DNA of 64,000 nucleotides from NCBI GenBank assembly GCA_025738555.1, contig JAOVFP010000018.1, positions 3,162,001 to 3,226,000 of the forward strand. The letters are read 5' to 3'. Positions 10,809 through 22,706 of the stretch are shown here, piece after piece. The stretch comes from Cyathus striatus. Its lineage: Eukaryota > Basidiomycota > Agaricomycetes > Agaricales > Nidulariaceae. How positions within the stretch are numbered: position 1 is the first letter of the stretch; every line of letters starts with the position of its first letter. A program made the position numbers and the translations under genes. Under the pieces are notes generated by a model. It was not told the DNA's origin. It worked only from the letters and a program-made list of their open reading frames with translations, and made no database searches.

Positions 10809-13800
10809 TCATGAGCGGCATAGCCACCCTACATCCAACCCAGTCATCTGCCGCAGGCTGTCTGGATAAGTGCTCGTACTTTCTTTCAGTAACGCTGCTA
10901 GATTGTGGCAAACAGCCATAGGGTAAGATAAGTATTCTGCTTGAGGGAAACCGGGATACTTGTTTAAGAGACTGTAAGGGAACTCGATAAGGAACCAAGT
11001 CAATTGAAAGGCAAATTACTGACCTCTTCAGATCCGTTGAGGCCTCGGATGGGCGAATAAGCTTATATAGAACCTTAGCAGCTTGGATAGAAGCGCTTTT
11101 GGGAATTGCTCGAGAGGTTGGAGCAGTGTAAGCTAGTCGCATTCTTGGTTTGAATAACCAGACCTAGCATGGGTTTAATACCGGCAAGCGATAAGAAACA
11201 AAATGCACGAACCAAAATGCGTGGAAGTTCTTCTTCTTCATCCCGGATAACAAAGCGGTAGGAGGCATGGGCTTGAACAAACTCATTCATATCCTCCACA
11301 ATAAATGCAGATAAGGGGATTTTAACAGGACTGAGCATAGGACTTGAGTTAACCTCTATCGACAGCGGTGAAAGAAACTTACTCAGCATTTGGGCTGACT
11401 GGTCGAATGGCATACTTCAGAATACGATATGCAACGGAGTCTGCACCATCCCCAGTTTGCTTGATTTGGCATCGACCGACTACCGCACCACACAGACATC
11501 TTGTAATTCGCCAGTTATCATCATTCTAAAATTGATAAGGTATTTAATCAGCACCTGAGGAGAAGCGACGACAGGTGAAAGTAAAGCCGAAATGAAATAA
11601 ATGTGTTCTCAAGCGTAGCCCTCATGACGTAGGCCTCTGTATACATGAGAGTTGTTTGAGCGGGCAACTATCCGACGGGATATTAATCTTGGACGCTTTG
11701 TATCAACCGGTAAAGATGTCCTAACTGTCGCTGTTCACACTGCGCCTAAGACAGTCTCGTCAGGCCTAAAACCTACTAAGGGTTTCCAGCCACGACGAAA
11801 AACGGCCAGATCGCAATGGCCAGGCAACAGTTCGGTACAACCGCTGGTGGAAATCCAGCGCCAGTCTTCTTAGTCGTCCTTTAAGGGAAGATGGTCAAGA
11901 AATAACGGAAAGTGTTATCTCACCTTGGGCACCGCCAGGGATAGGTTATTTTTAGACATAGAGGAATCATCAAATAAAATATAACTCCCTCCGACGAGGG
12001 CTTCTCCGGGCTGTGGCCAAAATCCACTCTTTCCATGCTTAACGACATGATCATGCAGCTTTTGGTCTGTATGGCACATCCACGCCTCTACTAGCTCTTC
12101 CCAATGTTCAGAAGGAAGATCCCTATATGTTGTTATCTTCGAGGAATGTATGAGAGGGAGTGAGCAAGATGCGCAGATAAAGGAAGTCGGCGTAGTAGAT
12201 GATAACAGAGAAGAGCCCAAAAGCGGGGGTGCCTCGTCCGCTGAGATTGAAGCCTGTTTCGGTTGAGAGATAGTATTAAGTTTAATCTCATAATGACCAC
12301 TCTGAACTCGAACTTCCTTTTTTCCAGGTGTGGTACACGCTGGAAGCATCAATGGTATGGAAGTGACCGTCCCACTTTTGATAACAAGTACATCGTTTCC
12401 ATCAGCTTCGTGTCCCGCAAAAGGAGCGAGTACTTCCGCCTCAACATCAACTCCTGGTGTAGCACCAGTTACAGTAAAGAAAACCAGAACGTGATGCAGA
12501 TTCTCGTGATTTTCCGCGATGTACAGAACATCGAAGGCTGATAATCAGCGAATAGATTAATCTAGGCTGTGTCAATAGAAAAGACCACGTACAAGTTTGA
12601 AGCGGAGACTTATTTCTCGATGCAGATGCCGCCTGCGCAATGTTCATGTGGCTCGATGATCGCGACAAGGAAGGGCGGAACCACGACAAGGGTGGAGCGC
12701 TCAAACTGCGACTACGATATTTCTTCTTTGCCTTCAGAGTCGGGAACGGTGGCAAGTCACACTCCATTTCATGGATTTGTAGCAGAGGAGGCTCTCTCAC
12801 AAACTCCGGAAGCGTAAGCATGGCCTGCGGATCCCTAAGCCGCTGAACCTCGCGAGGTACATACTCTTCCATAAACTCAGGTAGCGTTAACATGGCTTCC
12901 GGATCCTTAATTCGAGGATGTAGCACGGCATCTTGCTCATGCATTCGACCTGAATCTGAATGACGTACAAGCTGTTCCACGAATTGTTCTTTCTATTGCA
13001 TCGTAAGTGGAGAAGATTGCGTTAACTACAGGAGAACATACCTTAGCTTTGGACCTCAACCTTGCTTTTTCCAACCTACTCTGCATCCCGCCATCCAGTA
13101 CCACGCTTTGATCTGTCATTGTTCGTTCCGAAGCCTTCCCAAGAAGGTCAAGAATATTCTCAAGCTCTTTTACGTCTTCCACTTCCCGCTCCTTGCCTTT
13201 GCCACGCGACACGGATCGCGATGAAGTTATGGAGCCGCCTTCACGACTAGCCTTCTCCATCGCAGCGACTTTTGACGACTTAAGCTCCACACGCTGATCA
13301 TGAAGCTGCGGTGCTACTAAGTATAGTCTGTCTATGGCCATCGTTACTGCCTCAAGGTCCAACCTCATCTTCTCGTCCGTGTGTCGGGAGCTCGTGGACA
13401 CGTGCGGCACTTTTGCGTCCCGCAGTTTGCTGTCATCGAGCTCTACATCAGAGTCGAACTCATAATCAGGTGGCAGTTCCATTTCATAACCTGCAGCATC
13501 ATACTGGGGAGGTAAATGGTCTGGGGAGAATCTGGGCAAGGTTTCAGTACGTTCTTTACACATAGACACGACTTTCTCCAACTCTTCGTCGATTCTTGAC
13601 CACAAAAGGGCAGCTTCAACGGCGAGTACAGGTGTTTCTGGCGTAAGGGTGTCGGCTTGAGAGGAGAGACGCTCTACTTGTAGATCGTTGAGCTGTCGCT
13701 TCAGGGCGTCAAATAAATCGATCGGAGGCGGCGCGTCAAGGATACCCGATGACTCCACGCCACGGATCACTTCTAGGGTTGCTTTCTGCGAGGATGCTTG

Positions 13801-14504
13801 AATGGTGGATAACCGGTCAAAATGGGAGAGAAGGGAAACAAGTGCATTGACAAGGGCGGCATCACGAGGCTGCAATGAACGCGAGACGGACTCGACGCGA
13901 ACGCGTAATTCGCGAATCAGGTCCGAATCGTTCTCAGATTGTCCTAGCTCGATCATTCCTTCATCCGCTTGCCTGTTGCGTAGATTAGATACAAGGGTGT
14001 GCAGTGCGGAAGACGAGCCGTCGAGGCCGACATGTTGAACCGTGGAAGCCTGCGGAGTTGATGGCATGGAATGTCGCCTGTCTGGAACGATCGGACTCCA
14101 TTGAGTAGGGACGGATAGTAGGTTGTTTAGAGTCATCAGACAGGACTTTTGGACAAAAGCGATTGACGGCAGCAGGTCGTTCTGCGCATGTGATAATTAG
14201 AAAAGGTTGATTAAAATGGCGATATCACTTTATTAGTGTTTGCCTTGCTCACCAACGCACTGCTTTGCGAGGAGCTTGGTTGTTGTTGCTCAGAGGTATC
14301 AAGCGCAACATGAGAGAATCCTTGTTCTATTTCTGCAAGTTGGGAGGAGATGGGATTGTTTTCCCTTAAATTAGAGGAGGATTGATCAACTTCTCGAGAC
14401 TGCCCCAGCAGTTCCCTCGGAAAGGGGGTTGGAACCTCCGAAGCAAGTAGGGCAGCATTTGTGGACGGGCTGGGCGCTGTCTTCGGGCGAGTGAGAGTGG
14501 CCAT
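10809..14504 (-). CDS. E2-binding HECT-like protein (UBE3D family) with long N-terminal extension
   Basis: Eight exons keep phase: 14504-14253, 14181-13042, 12992-12593, 12537-11924, 11525-11383, 11342-11213, 11163-11024 and 10971-10809, giving 993 residues. The C-terminal half carries the ubiquitin-conjugating-enzyme E2-binding domain: VQSGHYEIKL, the zinc-type CASCSLPLI, YRDLPSEHWEELVEAWMCH, GFWPQPGEALVGGSYILF, RCLCGAVVGRC and WLFKPRMRLAYT. Family members bind E2 enzymes and are HECT-like E3 ligases (human UBE3D acts on cyclin B). The first ~550 residues are predicted to be helical and charged. They contain two copies of a (D)P(E/Q)AMLTLPEF motif about 25 residues apart. No function is known for this part. 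The intron at 11526-11923 is unusually long; a missed small exon there is possible. Confidence 0.85.
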
Positions 14505-15601
14505 TTGTCTTAACGTTAGCTAACGTTTTACCGCTGACCTACACGTAAACATTGTGGGTGAGCCTAGCATGCACTTGATCCAAAATGGAGACATACGAGC
14601 ACAGGTGGTTATAGAGAGGTATGATCAGTTGCCGAGTGTATCAAACGTGTATGGCGGCGGGAGTTTCCAGAGAGTGTTATTATCTTTTGTGTCGCTGAGA
14701 AGTCGTAAAAAAAAGACAGACTAGTCTGGGAATGTGGCAAGGCAAAGTTAAGTCGTAATCCTGCGAAGAGATAATAGACAGAGCACACTTGGGGAGCACT
14801 GCCTGTGATACAGATGGCAACACGGGCTTATCCGTTGAGCTGAGCAGGTGGAGAGTGATTCCCTAGATAGGTGGAGGACGTAGTTAGCTCCCACAGTGAT
14901 CTTTCAGACTACACGCAGGAGTTCATTAATTTTAGCAGGAAAGGGGTTATAGAGGGAGATTGACAATCCAAGTTAGAAATGGCAGAGATCGCCGAAATGA
15001 AATCTAGTGAGTCGTGGCGAGAGTTGAGAGAAAGGCAGATAGAGGAAGAAAGGCAGGGGTCGCAATTGGAGTTGAACGCAGGTCTGGCAATTTTAGTGAG
15101 CTGTTGACCGAGTCCGAAATTGCTGGTGACACTGACAGTATGTCTGTGACTCTTTTCCGGGCACGTGATTAAAAACGGGGACGTGTTTGGGACCTTCCTA
15201 ATAAAGGAATTAAGTGATGGCAATTAACACGCGTTGAACTTTTCTTGAAAACTGTTCGTGAATGTTTAAACGACCGGAATTCCAAGCGAAAATGATAGCA
15301 GGGATGCAACTGCTTCTTCTTGGCCAGGGTCCTCCTCATGTTCTTGCCAATTGGCCACAAAACTTGAGCCATTCATCCCAACCACGATCACCCGCTCCAA
15401 ATCCCTTTACTTTTCATCCACGACTTTTACGACTAGACGGGATAATCATAACTCTATTGCCTCGTACACGACTTTTACGCACTTCGCTAGATAACCAATA
15501 TTACGCCCCATTTGGCACACACATATAAGCCTACGGCACTCTTGTGGCGGATGAATCCATCTCCCCCTCGTCACCTAAGTTCGCGCTCCTCCAACCCCAC
15601 C
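14505..15601. other. Divergent promoter region (E2-binding protein / WD40 protein)
   Basis: About 1.1 kb between two divergent start codons. CATATAAGC at about 15520-15528 is a candidate TATA element 75-80 bp before the plus-strand ATG. No coding exon or repeat is recognised. Confidence 0.45.
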
Positions 15602-18600
15602 ATGCCTCCTGCGGCAGTCTTCCATGAATTCCCGGAGGAGTTGCCAGCCGCGTCTTCAGGGACCACCCCGACGTCCCGCCCTCACCCAAGTAGGCGAGAG
15701 ACTATCCTAAGTCTCGTGGAAATGCTTTTGCAGAACAGTGAAGCGGGATATGGTGCGAGCTCTTCTTTTCATCTGTGCCCCCTTCCTAACCTTCTTTCTA
15801 GGGCCAGTGCATTCTCCCACCTTCGAAGACGACAGAGACGTCCGTAAGTTCATTCATTGCTACTGCGCAAGACTGTGCAAAGTGATCTCATGGCTATGCC
15901 AAAGCAACTGTCGATGAACATTTACAAGTCGTTGGGGCAGAAGCATTTCATCGGTTCCAAAAGTGCGCTGCACATTATCCATCCAAGCATTCGCGTTATT
16001 GACTCTCGAGCACAGGCGGATTAACAACCTTGACAGAGAGGTCAGCATTTCTTACCGCCGGTCGTTTTAATTAGGTGCTGACTGTGTTCTCCGTTCAGCT
16101 CCGTAACTTTGCCAATGCGGCACGGCAGCTCGGAAGTTCCGTTGCCATTCTTTCCTCCTCTTACCACCTCCGCGGCCGCCTAGCACACATTCTTTTCCTA
16201 TACAACGACAACGCTGCTCACCTTTTCCCTCGCAAGGTCTCCCGAGCCGTACCGCAACATGCTCCTGAGGCACGCACTGGGAGACGCAGGCGGGGTATTA
16301 AGCCCATGAGATACAAAGCGCCGCCGCACGTGGCAAGACCTATTGTCAGTGAAAGCCTCGATCCCGAAACCTTCCCCGACCAACTCGAGATGCTAGCCGA
16401 GGATGTCGCGACATTTCTCAACTGCCTCAATGAGTTCCCGGAATTTACGGACGAAGGCGTGAACGTTGCAATTCAAGCATTCGAAGGCGATTTGAAGGTA
16501 CGTTTTCTCGATCGTGTTTGTTGCCAACACCCTAAAGCAACGCATCACAGTACTGGTCAAGCTGTCTAAAAGTCTACGCAGGTAAAGAGCGTTCCTGTCT
16601 TTTGATCCGCCATTTGCTAATGGTTTACTTTGTAGGCCAGTTCCGGACGCCATCTGTGCAAAGGTACCTCCATGACTTGTCAATTGAAATGGGTGAACAT
16701 ATCGATAGCATTACGACCTCATTATCGATGTTCATAGAAGTCGGTCGGTTATTTTTTTTCTTCTATTTTCCAAGTTATCGTGATTTCTCATTGATGAGTA
16801 AAGGTGTTCCTACTATCCGTTTCGCCCAGAAGCACGGAGCGACCAATTTGCTAAATCTTTCAACAGTAGCCACCTTCTTTTCCGCTGTCACCGCAACAAC
16901 AATGCAATTTTCCTTCGACCAAGTCGGGAAAACTACCGCTGACTTGGTGAACTGCTTCTGGTTTGCCTCGCTGGTTTTCAGTATTGCAGCCGCTGTGAAC
17001 AGTTTGCTCGGGCTAACGTGGAAGCAAGCAATGTAGTGAGTATGTTTTCGCCATGATTGCATTTAATTTTACCTCCGGCTATCACACCTTGTACTCATCT
17101 TTTTTTGGTAAAAGTCGTTCACCAGGCCATCGCGTGCCCTGGTGGGTTCTCATCTGGATCAAACGATCACCCCTCGTGTTCCTCGTTATGTCGGTGGCGT
17201 GCTTCTCGGTCGGCCTGTGCCTCTTTGCTTACTCTTCGAAACAGGTATGGTTTTTGCCTCGAGTTCCTTATCGGGTGATATTTATATCTATCTTGCCTTC
17301 AGTCATCTTTAACTTCAACCGTCACGACCGTCCTTACGGCATTTACGTCTTTTGGGCTCTGCGCAGTTTCTGCCTGGTTCGCCTCGGAGCGTTGGATTTT
17401 CATTCGCCACCGCGGGCAGAAATGGCTCAGTGATGCCTTGTTAGAGACTAGAGATCAGTTTATGCACACGCGCGGTGTTGAGCTGCTTCGTAAGGGGTGG
17501 CGTGCTCTCAAACGTCAGTCTAACAAAACGCGTAAATCAGTCATGCGACAGTGCTTGTATTTGCTTAATTGCTGCAGGGATCCAAGATACTTCGAATCGG
17601 ATCCAGAGGCTTTGCCAACGTTTGAAGACGAACGTCGCAATTCCCATCTACCTCGCACACCCATTAAGGCTCGTGCACCATCTGCGTCCGAAGCCAGTAG
17701 TCAAATCACAGCAGAGCCGAAGTCTAGCGATACACTTTCCGTTCCCTCGCCCCCTATGACGCCATCTCTTGAAAAAGACTCCCCTTTCGATACTCCAGTT
17801 TCTAACGCGAAACAACTTTGGAAAAATGCAGTTAGGACTGTGCAGATGAAGCAGTATCTTATGCCACTTGTTGTGCCGCAGACCCCAACAGTAATGGGTC
17901 GCCCAGCAGTTCCATTTCGTCAGAGGACAAACTCATCGTCTGGTAATGGTCATCCTGAGAAGAGGAAGCCGATGGAACTCGTTGTGCGGTCACGTATCAC
18001 GGCGATTCAGCCTAAGCTCATCGAACTGGATTCTGTTCAAGATATTGACGCTCATCAAGCTCTCGTAAGGCACCTTCAGTTCTCGCCCGATGGGAAGTAT
18101 CTTGCCACCTCGAGGTCGGTCGATCACTTTGCTTTTCACATTCCCTGATGTAACTTACGGGAACATTTTAGCTGGGATCGAACTTCAGGCATCTACCTTG
18201 TCAAGGTAATTATATTTCGTAACCCGTATTACTCCTGTGACTAATCCTTTTGTTCAGGAAAAGGACGAATACGGACCTCTTGTATCTCTGCATCGTACTC
18301 TAGCACACCCACTTGGCTTCGTTGGCCAAGTCGCGTGGTCGCCTCAAGGGGAGTATTTATTGACCAAGCTACCTCGTGCAATAAAACTCTGGACATCGTC
18401 GGTGAGATGACTACTGACTTTTATATGTAAGTGTCTGACAGTCTTTGATTGTCTAGGATGGTGTTTGCAAGAAGACAATTGACCGCCCTGCAGGCGTAGA
18501 GGCCATTGCCTGGTTTCCTGATGGAAAAAGTTCTTATGCTTCACATTACAATGTGGTATTTATCACTCACGCGCTTCTTAATTTCAGGTTTCCTTTCGGT

Positions 18601-20044
18601 GGAAGGAAGCATGGTTGTACGCCTGGTATGTAATTATCTTAAGAAATGTGGAATTCATCCAATGTCTTTCTCTAGGATATTCACGGCACGGTGGAGGCAG
18701 AGTACGATTTCGGACGCATTAAACTTTTCGACGTAGCGGTTACTCCAGACGGTAAACGTCTGCTTGGTGTCGGTCCACTCATGGAGTCTCCCTCCGGTCT
18801 TCAGCCGAAGAAGTCGAGAGCTGAGAAACGACTTGTTGGTATGTCTAACATTGATGATCACCTTTTAGTATCTCATGACTATTTCGCAGTGTACAACATC
18901 ACGACAGGACACGTTGAAATGTAAGTATTATGTTATTCCTGCCAAGTACCATCCTGAATGATCGTATTCCTAGCCAGACGCCGGTGCTTAATGATGTACG
19001 CGACATCACGCTGGAACGCACTGTGCGTCAAAACGAATTCATTGCGTTGGTCAGTTACGAAAACAAGGTGTGTAAATACACCCGTAAGCAACAGTCCGAT
19101 TTAACACGCCATGTTAGGCACCTCCGCAGCTTTGGAAACTGGACTTGGTCAAAGATAAGGAAAGCAGTAATATGGTTGCTCGATTGATTCTCAGGTATGA
19201 CTCGTTTTATATGCAATTGAATGCATTTTACATAGTATACAGACACACATACATGCCTAAGACTTCTGTAGACTTTGCTGGTCCAAGCTACTTCGGAGGC
19301 AAAAATCAGGAACTTGTCCTGTCAGCTGGAAAAGGTATTTATTCCTTAGTTTCTAAAAAAAAAAAACCAATTCTTTTCTCAGCTGGCGATATTCATATCT
19401 GGGACACAGAGTCCGGGGCTGTAGTCCACCATATCCGTGCCCAACAACATGGTGGTGACCTAACAGCACTTGCTTGGAACCACGCGGCTGAAGACCCTTT
19501 CATGTTCGCCACTGGAAGTCACGACGGTGGCTTGCGTATCTGGACAAGGCCGGATCCTGAACATAATGATTCCATGGAGCTCACTCCTATTGCTATGCAA
19601 ATGCATGTTCCCAGCCGTTCGCGAGCAACTTCCTTCGCACATACAACTCGACCAAATACTCCTTCGAGGCATGATACGGCAGATAGCATAACAATGCCTG
19701 CCACAACCAACCGGTCTCGTGGAGGTTCAGTGAGTGTCGCCCACGGGCAACTCACAGTAAGGACCAGCAGTCCTCCGCCTCACGGACATGGACACCATGA
19801 CGAGACCGCCAACAGACCTCGCGGCCAAGTGGTCACTGGTTTCAACGCTGGGAGATCTAGTAGTCCTGCAAATCGCGAGACTATTAGCCATGTCTCTCCC
19901 GGTGGTCGTCATCGTGGCGGATCAGTGAGCGCTAACGCTCAACACCCCTCTGCATCTCAGCTTAAAGATCGTCTGGCTCTAATCACCGCCAAAGCGCGAG
20001 AAATACAAGCAAATCAGATCCAGAACCCACCCTCAAACACTTGA
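15602..20044 (+). CDS. Membrane-anchored WD40-repeat protein
   Basis: A multi-exon gene of over 1,000 codons starts at ATG 15602 (MPPAAVFHEFPEELP) and stops at 20042-20044. The N-terminal third has an alpha-helical segment (RQLGSSVAILSSSY; LDPETFPDQLEMLAEDVATF), then four likely membrane spans at about 16850-17400 (LLNLSTVATFFSAVTA; FASLVFSIAAAVNSLLG; SPLVFLVMSVACFSVGLCLF; VLTAFTSFGLCAVSAWF). After a Ser/Pro-rich linker come WD40 repeats from about 18050 to 19550, e.g. DAHQALVRHLQFSPDGKYLA, VGQVAWSPQGEYL, GDIHIWDTESG and MFATGSHDGGLRIW. The tail is low-complexity Ser/His/Gly. The protein is probably an endomembrane scaffold; the role is unknown. The exon structure at 15844-16045 is uncertain, because the frame that fits best meets TGA at 15915-15917 unless a weak-donor intron is used. 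Confidence 0.75.
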
Positions 20045-20906
20045 TATTTTATTCAGATAGACAGCATGCTTTAGACATATCATCGTCACGGTCCACGGGA
20101 ATCACGCTATGTTTATTTGCTACGAGAATTACATGACCAGTGGAAAGAATTATTTGAAATACTGTACATAGATGTAAAGCCCCGCATACTAGTTGTTTGC
20201 GTGTAATGGTGTATCAGCTTCACACTAAACTATGTTTCGTACTTAGAATAGAAATTTGTAGCAACTATTATGACGGAAGTAAAGTAAAGATGTGTTCTAA
20301 GTATATGTGTGCCTGCACTCGTCGGTGTCCCTGAAACGGGTGACGGTGTGAAGTGAAGTTTTGAAAAGTGCATTCACAGAAAAAGGCCGCAAGATACCAA
20401 AGATAGAAACGTATGTTAAGAACTAAATCATATTTTTGGTGTTTCGGCAGTCTGTTTTTTGCGGAAGTTGTAGGCATCGACGTCAACACCGCGGACTGAT
20501 CAGTGATATTAGAGAGTCTAATGCTACTGTAAATAGGTTAGTGACTTCATCGTACGAGAATAATGGACTTCACAAATGCACGGATAAACACAGACTAAAT
20601 AACCACCAACGTTCGTAGTAATTCAGATACCAGGGTGTTGGTCAGAGAAATGCATCTTCAAGATGTGAAACCTTGATCCAGCGGCAAAATGTGTGGGTCA
20701 ATGTGAAGCAAGCCCAGGGAACAAGATCCTCCGCCACATGACAAAACTCTGGGCCTTATGCTCTTCATAACATCGGTTTGAATCCAGTATTTCACGTTTG
20801 GCTATGAGACCTTTTAATGTACAGTAATACAACACCTACATATCCCATTGTTTGCTAACAATTAAACAGTAACTATCTCATGTGAGAATGAACACCCATC
20901 AAGATC
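20045..20906. other. Convergent 3' intergenic region
   Basis: Between the WD40 protein stop and the homoserine dehydrogenase stop. No coding exon, RNA gene or repeat was recognised. Confidence 0.5.
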
Positions 20907-22314
20907 TTACGCAAGTTTTAATAGGTCTCCGAGAACACCCATAGCGGTAACAGCAGCACCTGCACCTGCACCTTGAACAATGAGAGGGCGAGGGCTATAG
21001 CGCTCCGTATGGAACATTATAATATTGTCTGAGCCACCTAGAGAGGTGGCAAAGGGATGCGTTGTGGGGTATCTGAGGAACAAACATTGTTAGAAAGATG
21101 CATGTAAAAAAATAGATAGAACACAACGAACTTCTCCAGTCCAGCTCTAACTTGTCCATTCTGAACATCGACAACGCCAACGAATCGGAGCACCTTGCCT
21201 TCTTTGCTTGCTTCTTCACGTAACTTGTCGAATTCAGCATCGAATTCGGGCAGGCGGGAGATGAACTTGTCGCCTGTGGGGACACCCTCCAGTGCGGGAG
21301 GGATAAGGGAGGCGGTCTGAACGGAGGCAAAGCTTTGGAGTTTGGGGAGGGCAGTGGGGGCTGCTGAGCCAGAAGAGATGGTCCTCGAAAGGATGGTCAG
21401 TTTGCGGGCAACATCGAAGCCGTTGAGGTCATCCGCTGGGTGGGGTTCCTAGGTAATATGTTGGAAAGACACAAGAAAGAATAGAAAGGTAAGCGCACGG
21501 TATATCCTTTCTCGCGAGCGACCTTGACAACCGATGCGAATTGAGGGCCGTCACTCTTTCCAGTCGAGAATTCATTGAAGATGTAACTCATCGTTCCGGA
21601 GAAGACCCCCTCAATCTTGACAACCTGCAAACGTTCGCATATTAGAAATTTCCTGTGTACTAGATGAATTAGGCACACTTTATCACCAGTTGCAACTAGT
21701 TCCTTTAAAGTTGAAATGACCGGCAATCCAGCTCCGACAGTAGCTTCGTTTAAGAATCTAGCACCACCCTCGTAGCTAGCAGACAAGATGCGCTCGTACA
21801 ATCCGATATCACCAGAGTATGCCTTTTTATTAGGAGTAACAACATTGAATCCCTCTTTCAGCCACGTAGGATACAGAGCAGCAACATCCTCCGAGGATGT
21901 GTTGTCCACCACGGCAACGCGCTTGTTCGCCTTGACCAAACCCTTCAATTGCTCCGTCAGTTTAGCAAGGTCGGCCTTCAGAGACGATGAAGCAAGAAGA
22001 GATTTCCATTCCGCACCCTTTTGAATTGGACTGGATGCATCAAAGATGGTACGGCTCGAGGATGAAAGAGAGATCAGGTGGAACGGGGAAGTTGCTTCGG
22101 GGATGGAGAGGAGTTGGTTGATCAGTTCCGCGCCGACGAGGCCAACGCCGACGATGGCAACGTAGATCTTGTTTTCATGAGGGGACATGGTGGTATAGGT
22201 TCGTATTCGAGGATAAGTACTGAACTGAAAAGGCTGCGCTGGACTGGGAGTGATTATTATACGCGGTTGCAGTGGAAAGCTGCTCCGAAGAATCCGAGTG
22301 ATCGACATGGCCAT
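20907..22314 (-). CDS. HOM6: Homoserine dehydrogenase
   Basis: Four exons in phase: 22314-21679, 21624-21499, 21448-21132 and 21072-20907. From the upstream ATG this gives 414 residues; from the internal ATG ([10 protein letters not shown]) it gives 372, the normal fungal length. The enzyme reduces aspartate semialdehyde to homoserine with NAD(P)H, the branch point to threonine and methionine. Visible motifs are the nucleotide-binding [36 protein letters not shown], the signature [18 protein letters not shown], and [17 protein letters not shown] with the catalytic Lys/Asp region. The 42-residue extension is Arg/Ser/Thr-rich and lacks acidic residues ([20 protein letters not shown]), like a mitochondrial presequence. 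It may equally be translated leader. Confidence 0.95.
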
Positions 22315-22706
22315 TTGGGCGAAATATATGAGGATTATGATGTGATATCGATGCTATCGATGGATGAAATAGCGTCTGGTTTCTAGCGCTTCAAAGCTCA
22401 TCGTCGGAAATGTAGCTGAGGCTGTAGGGTCGGGGGACCACCCTAAACAGCTCCGAGCGCAATGAAGGTTTCAGGACGCGTCAAGTTTGGCGCGTTCAGA
22501 TTACTATACAAGTACAATAAGTAGTAATACATATTCATGACGATCTTTTAAGCTAACAAGAAGATACCGCTAGTAGGTGAAGTGCAGGAAATGCGGTTGT
22601 GGGAGGCACGTTCGTCTTTATAACTGATAGAGGTACTGAGAAAAAGGTTTTGATAACATTGAAATGCAAATCGATAACCACAACTCTTTAGTTGGGACCA
22701 CAGCAG
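22315..22706. other. Spacer between the Gag-like gene and HOM6
   Basis: Contains the HOM6 promoter/leader (upper part) and the 3' flank of the Gag-like gene. No further exon or repeat is seen. Confidence 0.4.

Noticed and set aside
12263..12541. 92-codon plus-strand frame
   Set aside because: Antisense to an exon of the E2-binding protein, whose family motifs lie on the minus strand.
16067..16683. Minus-strand frames opposite the WD40 protein gene
   Set aside because: They are shadows of the plus-strand exons, which carry the conserved motifs and consistent introns.
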